Origin: Spirogloea muscicola
Taxonomy: Eukaryota > Streptophyta > Zygnematophyceae > Spirogloeales > Spirogloeaceae
Assembly (NCBI GenBank): GCA_009602725.1
Contig: WELB01000005.1
Span: 1,247,686-1,261,358, forward strand
Reading direction: 5' to 3'
Length of the DNA: 13,673 nt
The notes under the pieces are model-generated. The model saw nothing but the letters and a program-made list of their open reading frames with translations. It made no database searches and was not told the DNA's origin. This document shows positions 8,258 to 13,673 of the stretch, piece after piece; position 1 is the first letter of the stretch, and each line of letters starts with the position of its first letter. A program made the position numbers and the translations under genes.

Positions 8258-11200
8258 TTAAACAGTTGGGTCGCCCTTGGCCATGGCCTCCAGCAGCCCC
8301 TGCATTGCGGCATTCTGTGTATCTTCAGGCTCGCCAAGCCGCCAGGGGTACACAAAGTGGTCCCGTGGAGAGTATGGCACGGCAGGCATCGCTGCCTCAT
8401 CCTTGGACAGGTATCGCGCTTGGCCTGCCTGGAACGCATCGCGATCCCAGCTATCGAATGGGTCCAAGCAGAGCAGCAGGTTGGGAATGACCACCTGGAC
8501 AAAGAACAGGAGCGCACTCCATTGTTCAGTAAGCGATACTATCACAGCCAACAGGTCAACAGCCAGACCACATAGTAGCAAGCGAGCTCTTTGGTGGGCG
8601 TTGGAAAAGAAACCCCGTGTAAGTGTAAAAAGTAAACCTCATCGCACGAACAAGCTGGCTACACCCAACTGCTTATTCGGGCGCATGAAGTTTGGCAAGG
8701 CATAAGTGCCTTGAGGTGTGAGGGAGGAAGGAGGTGGACATGCTGCTGCCTGCTGAAGGGCGAGATTGTGATTGCTCACCTCCTGCTCAATGTTGAGGGG
8801 CGCAACGGTGCGGATGAGCTGCGCAAGTGCAGCGGCATGCCTGCCCGGGACGTGGAACACATCAGCCTTGGCGCGTCCCAGGACGCGGCTGCCGGACGCC
8901 AACTGCAAGTTGTTCAAGAGCTCAGCAAGAAAGTGCTTGGGGATGGCTGCCTGAAAATCGTCCATGTTCCACGGCGGGAGTTGTCCATCCTGCAGAACCG
9001 CCTCCTTTCGTTGCGATGCAAGTTGCCAGCCAGCAGCTGTTGCAGCCTTGGCCACAAGATCTGACAGCTTCCTATCTGGGTCGTCAGGGTGTGTCATCCA
9101 GATGCGCGAGCGGTTGCTAGCGAGCAGCGCCCAGTAATTGAGCACCGCCTCGCTGTGAAGGACCAGAAAGCCACCGGCTAGCGGCCGTGCCGTCATTATA
9201 TCGGGCAGTGCCCGGTACAGCGTGTACTGGGCGGTGGGGTGGTCGACCTGTACAGCAATCCCAGTCAAGCAGTGGGCTTTTGAGGCCTGACGTGATATGA
9301 CATTGGCTGATCAGACTAGAATAGCCAGTTGAATTTACGCACTAAGACATGCTGAAGCTTCGGCACTCAATACTGGGGGTCAAGCACAGCGCAGCTCAGG
9401 ACTCTCAGATGCTGAGCTGCTAGGTGAAGGTGGGACTCTTTAGGCTCATCATGGTAGGTCGGAAGGAGTCATGCACCATTTGGGCGCCATATTTCTTTGC
9501 GACGGGGTCGAGCTCGCCTGCAACCACGAACACGACCTCCCCAAACACCCGCCCGTAAAGAGCCCGCAGGAAGCGAATGGACTTCTTCCAAGCTGGCGCC
9601 GTGTACATAACGACCAAGACCGTGTCGGCAAAGGCCGTCCGCACCCGTCGAAAATGCGCCACCGCCTCAGGTCCTGGCTCTCGCTTGGGGCGCGTCAGCC
9701 ACTGCCGGGCCTGCGCTTAAGGACAGGCCGAGCACCCGCGGCCCCTGAGAGCTTAATGGTCAACCTCTATGCCCCTGAGCCTTGAAACTTGAGAGCGTGA
9801 ATTCCTCACCACCATACTAACTCGACATACCCAGATTGCAAAGAGCCTTTTACTGTAGGCTCTTAAGACTCTCCTAATCAATGTGAGTATCAAATTGAGA
9901 GAGCTTCATGAGCTTCACATAGATAGCGCACTGCCTGGCAAATGCACACCTGCTGTAATGCGTCACATAGCCCCACGGTGGCCAGGTTGGGCGGCTGCAT
10001 GCTGCGGGGCGCAAAGACCACCACGCCTGGTGCGAGGGGGCCGTCAGGAGGCAATGGGTTCTGCACCTCTTCCTCCTCCTCCACCACACTGTCGCTCGGC
10101 GGGCTCGGCGGGCTCATCTCAAGCTGTGCGGCCTTGGCGGCGTCCACAGCCCGTGTTGACACATCTGCAGGTTTGGCCATGGCACACCAGCAAAGACTTG
10201 GAGCCATTGTGGCAAGAGTAAAGTGAGGTTATGGTCATGACCACGATGCTAGCCCTCGTTGAGGATACAAGGTGTCCAGGGCCTCAGACAACAACAGTTG
10301 TGCTTTTGGTGTCGTGAACTTCATTGCTCCTCAATGAGAGAGCTTCTCCTTCTCAGTTATCCTCCATAACATTGGCCAGTATTTTTCTTGTGGAGGTCTG
10401 AGGAGGCCAACCCTGAGAGCGGCGCCAGGTGAGGCAGAAGTCCCTTGCAACAAACGGCTCCAGGCGACTCTTGGTGAAGCACTTTTTCCAGTCAGTGGTC
10501 ATGAGGAAGCCAACGCAGCGGCAATCCTCGAGGCATGCGCTCTCACAAGTCTCAATTGTCACAGACTCCATAAACTTCAGGTCATTGCCCGGGTAGTCGG
10601 TTGCTACCTCCAAGACAAAGCCATCGGTCATGGAGCACGAAGGGCTACCTGCTGCAACATTGTGGAGTCGCCACATTTGGGGTTAGCACTTGCAAGGCCG
10701 GCACAGCCAGCATTGTAACCAGGGACACAGCATTGTGCTGAGGCAATGGTGAGTCTTGCCCGGATCGTCGGTCTGCAGCAGCCGGCGGCTGGCGACTGGG
10801 GGGGAGGGCGACGCCGCAATCAACGGCAGCTGGTAACCAACCGCGGCGAGGTCCTGGAGCCACGCTGCAGCGAGGTGGGAGTCCGCTGGGCCAAGAAAAT
10901 GCTCCACGACCATGGCATTGCTGCATGCACTTGCACACACAAGCTGTGAAGGAGGCACCATGAAAGCCGTGTCGCTCAACACGGCTGGCTAGCTTCTACA
11001 GCCGCTCTTTTCACGTCAGCAGCTGCATTCTGCTTCCACCGCGCCCGATCGGAGGTGCAGCAGACCATCTTATTCAAACCCTGGACCTTCAACACCTGCA
11101 TTGCCTTGCCAGGTGTCAGCTGAAAGTCCAGCAGAGATGGTGGACTCACGTCAGCTCTAGCAGGCGGTCGGCCAGTGTGGCGCCATGGGCCTCCCATCCG

Positions 11201-13672
11201 TGCAGAAAATCAACAAGCCGCCGTGCGTCAAAGAGCGCGCCTGCAGACGCCTCAAACGCTGCCTGCGCATCGAACTCTCCCTTGGCCCCCTCCCGCTGCG
11301 ACAAGTGGAGCGGCAATTCGGGCAGCCGTTAGCAGAAGTCTTGATGGATCACGTTTTCGGAGTACATGGTGATGTTAACCGCGGCCATGACATCATGAGC
11401 ACCTTCACAGAAGAGGGCGGGAAGAATGCCAGGTGGCCGCCAGACTCTTTCAGCAGGCGCTGTGCCCAGTACGAACGCCAGGCAATGGCCACTGGCTGCG
11501 GCAGCGTGCAAGGCAGCAGGATGGCCCACAGGGCATCTCTGCAGCCACAGGACGAGCAGGCATGCGTGTTTAGCGTACTCAGCGCTTGCACATAGTTGCA
11601 AGGGGGGGCTGCGTCTGGCCGGCTGTCCGGCTGCGAACATGGGTACAATAAGGGTGTGAAGCAGCGGCCAAAGCAGAGGTGTGCAGCAGCAGTACAGGTA
11701 GGAGCGAAGGAGGAAGGTCTGAGGAGGGAGGGAAGAGCGAGAGAAGGACGAGAAGGGGTCGGGGGCATTGGTTTGAGTGGCATACGTGTGGTAGAGCGTG
11801 TTGTCTGCATTGAAGGGGCTCATGAGGCCCCCCGGCAGCACCACAGGCGGCGCCGTGCGGTCGAACTCCACGCTTAGCTCCCTGCGCCCTTCGCTGCCCA
11901 CCACAGCTACACAGCATCATCAGCTCGGCCTTGGATGATGCCGCATCAATATTGCCGCCAGCAGACGGCATGTTGTGGAGCAAACAGGGCATGCCCAGGC
12001 TCCATCAGCAGCCAGCAAGCTTGCAGTGGAGCATAAGAGCCCCAGGGTGTAGTGGTGCCGTACATCTCAGATACGCGTGTGAGGTGCAGTAGGACGTCAA
12101 CGGTGGGCGCGCCAATTGTGAGGCCATGCTGGACAACTGGCTTCACTGCCTCGCCCGCTCGGAAGCTCTTCTCCGGCAAGTTCCGTGCTGGACAAAAATG
12201 ACTGACTGAACGTCAGAGCTGGCCTACTGTGTCACCTTGACTACAGAGAGGCAGATATGCTCTTTCCGCTGCATCAATGCTCTGCCACTTCTGATAGCTC
12301 ATGTCATCTGCTCCACTTGCTTCCTCTTTACTGAAAGCTACTAGAAGCTCATTTCTGTTTTACTCAAGCAGTGCAGTACAACAAAAGCCTCTGGTGGCCT
12401 TGAAATGCTAAGAGCACAAGGTGCATGGCAGCGAACCGATGGCGTCGAGCGGGTAGCCTAGCGGCCACATGGACGGCTGCCCAAAGTGGATGTACGGATT
12501 CACAACACTGCCTCCAACGTTGCTGGCGCCGCCGGCAATGGGTGGCTCGTAGAGCAGCAGCGGTTGGTCTGGTGCCACAGATACATTGAGGTGGAAGGCC
12601 TCCTGGAGGTCACTGACCAGCAGCTCTCCCTGCTCGCTCGCCTCATACACCAGCTCTGCACCGTGCTGCGGGCTCAGACACACGCCATCACGTCAGAATG
12701 CATTATGACATGAGATAATCAATCGGCTTACACTGAGCTAGTCAAGTTTCACCAACAGCTTGCTTTGGTAGCTCCCAACTATCTAACATTGACACAGTAC
12801 TTCCAGACAGGCAGATAGATCAGTGGACAGTGGACTAGTTGATAAGGCAAAACCTCTCGTCAAACATCTCATATGCACTGAGAGCTTGGTCACTTCTTCG
12901 TGCTGACGGCGTTGAGGCGGAGGCGGCAGCCTCGAGACAAGCCTGGCTCAGGCACCTGAATGGCATAGAGGTAGCCAATGTTGGTTCGAGCAAAAGCATG
13001 GCGGGGCAGCATTTTGGCAGTACGGAAGCCGAGGGCCTCCTGTGCAGCGGCATCGAGCAGCACGGCGCCGGCGGGGATGTCTGCTGCAACCGGTGGCGCG
13101 TCAATTGACAGCCATACGAGGACCAGCTTCCAGCCCTGCAGCGGCGGGGTCCCGACATCGGAGAGTCATCAATTGCAAGGCTGCAGCTAACGATTGACTG
13201 CAAACTGCAGTTAAAATCCCGCCGTCAAGTATTGGTCCGCGAGGGCGTACCGGCAAGGTAGCAAGCTTGCGGACGCCATCGCGGAGAGGCGCTCGGCAGC
13301 CGACGACGATCCAGCGGGGGTGCCGGCTGCCGCGGCTGCTGCGGAGGGGCTGGACCGCCGCCAGGTCCACGCTCGGGACGAGATCCACGTATGCCTGCAT
13401 CGCCGCCGCCGCCGCCATCGTCGTGGTTGCCGCCGCCGCCACTGGCCATCACGTCGTCAGTGGCCGAGCTCGGAAGCGACAGCCAGGACGCCTCGCACAA
13501 GGATCGCCACCAGCTGCGGGATGGAGGCACGCAGCCTCACCGAGACGTCGAACACGCTGCGCGGTGAAGCACCGCCGCCACGGCCGCCACCGCCGCTGCC
13601 GCTGCTGCCGCCTCCGCCGACGCCGCCGCCGAGCACGATCCAGAGCGTCGCCGCGAGCGCGGCGAGCGCCAT
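8258..13672 (-). CDS. STELLO family protein (DUF288 glycosyltransferase-like), Golgi; reaches the window edge
   Basis: Fourteen exons, high to low: 13672-13541; 13394-13251; 13135-12956; 12665-12437; 12187-12064; 11893 (or 11881)-11786; 11538-11403; 11295-11150; 10920-about 10727; about 10648-10412; about 10164-9950; 9710-9477; 9247-8780; 8494-8258 (TAA). All phases agree, giving about 927 codons (plant STELLO proteins are about 770). Conserved family blocks appear in order: RWIVVG; RTNIGYLYAIQ-HGA split by an intron; VVNPYIHFGQPSMWPLG; VVQHGLTIGAPTVD; VVLPGGLMSPFNADNTLYH; YWAQRLL; AAWLQDLAAVGYQLP; VLVVMYTAP; LYGRVFGEVVFV; GGFLVLHSEAVLNYW; ADVFHVPGRH; VVIPNLLLCLDPFDSWD; MAKGDP. Arabidopsis STELLO1/2 are Golgi type II membrane proteins that assist cellulose synthase complex assembly. 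The algal role is probably Golgi glycan or wall-related but is unproven. Exon 1 has an Ala-rich hydrophobic segment (MALAALAATLWIVLGGG) that may be the membrane anchor; the true start may lie outside the window. Confidence 0.9.
10412..10648 (-). other. Cys-rich PAN/Apple-like exon inside the STELLO gene
   Basis: Encodes about 79 residues with SCSMTDG, then DYPGNDLKFMESV, C-x3-C-x3-C-x-C (CESACLEDCRC), VGFLMTTDWKKCFTK and DFCLTW: seven cysteines in all. The pattern G-x-D-L...C-x3-C...C-x-GF...C-x-K is that of PAN/Apple domains, which are disulphide-bonded modules binding carbohydrate or protein. The upstream intron (10726-10649) has TGCTAAC about 35 nt before the acceptor. Its donor (TGT|GTCCCT) and the downstream donor (CAGG|GTTGGC) are weak, so the exact ends are uncertain. 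In the open frame the sequence runs on to TGA 10355-10353. A Golgi-lumen location would suit a disulphide module. Plant STELLO proteins have no such insert that I recall. Confidence 0.6.
13251..13672 (-). other. N-terminal anchor and first luminal block of the STELLO gene
   Basis: Exon 13672-13541 encodes a hydrophobic Ala/Leu segment, a Gly/Ser-rich linker and SPRSVFDVS, ending TCG|GTGAGG. The next exon (CAG|GCA at 13394) continues AYVDLVPSVDLAAVQPL, then HPRWIVVGCRAPLRDGVRKL, equivalent to the first beta strand of plant STELLO. The 146-nt intron between them contains CACTGACGACG, a plausible branch region. The ATG at 13672-13670 is one base from the window edge, so it cannot be shown to be the initiator. 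Plant homologues have a cytosolic tail before their membrane span, which would lie beyond the edge. Confidence 0.6.
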
Positions 13673-13673
13673 C

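Noticed and set aside
8639-8779. Tail of the 209-codon minus ORF, including ALPNFMRPNKQLG
   Set aside because: The family block jumps from APLNIEQE directly to VVIPNLLLCL when the GAG|GTGAGC donor at 8780 is joined to the CAG|GTG acceptor at 8494, so this stretch is intron read-through.
1-13673. Mobile elements, CRISPR arrays, tRNA or rRNA genes
   Set aside because: I found no long terminal or inverted repeats flanking an ORF, no transposase or reverse transcriptase motifs, no spaced direct-repeat array and no tRNA-like cloverleaf boxes on reading the window; a computed search was not possible.

Overview
The window is nuclear DNA from a photosynthetic eukaryote, most likely a green alga. It is moderately GC-rich and its coding is cut into many short exons separated by introns of about 80-450 nt with GT...AG ends. 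Several introns carry TGCTAAC or CTGAC branch-point-like sequence. The encoded proteins are rich in Ala and Gly. The gene set (a PPR-SMR organelle RNA protein, a STELLO/DUF288 Golgi protein and a RETSAT-type oxidoreductase) also suits a plastid-bearing lineage. There are no operons, Shine-Dalgarno sites, CRISPR arrays or tRNA/rRNA genes. Almost every long single-frame ORF is either one exon plus intron read-through or an antisense shadow. The gene models below were built by hand by joining reading frames at GT/AG sites with compatible phase.

Layout. (1) 1-1367, plus strand: a CT microsatellite inside an intron, then the last three exons of a RETSAT-type FAD-dependent oxidoreductase whose 5' part lies outside the window. 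(2) 1368-1470: the short gap between two convergent genes, holding a strong hairpin and a 12-bp direct repeat. (3) 1471-6893, minus strand: an apparently complete gene of at least 17 exons for a PPR-SMR protein of at least 720 residues, with about 11-12 PPR repeats followed by a C-terminal SMR domain. (4) 6894-8257: spacer holding the 5' leader and presumed promoter of the PPR-SMR gene (with a 4-codon uORF) and the 3' flank of the next gene. (5) 8258-13672, minus strand: a 14-exon STELLO (formerly DUF288) family gene of about 927 residues, running to the window edge and carrying an unexpected Cys-rich PAN/Apple-like exon in its middle.

The three genes have no obvious shared pathway. They appear to be ordinary nuclear neighbours: redox metabolism of polyenes or lipids, organelle RNA handling, and Golgi glycan or cell-wall work. 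The points most worth following are the STELLO gene (lost acidic motifs, inserted PAN-like exon, possible split into two transcripts), the SMR domain with an altered LDxH motif, and the structured junction between the two convergent 3' ends. Family names rest on sequence motifs read by eye and compared with family members from memory. No search or splice predictor was run.
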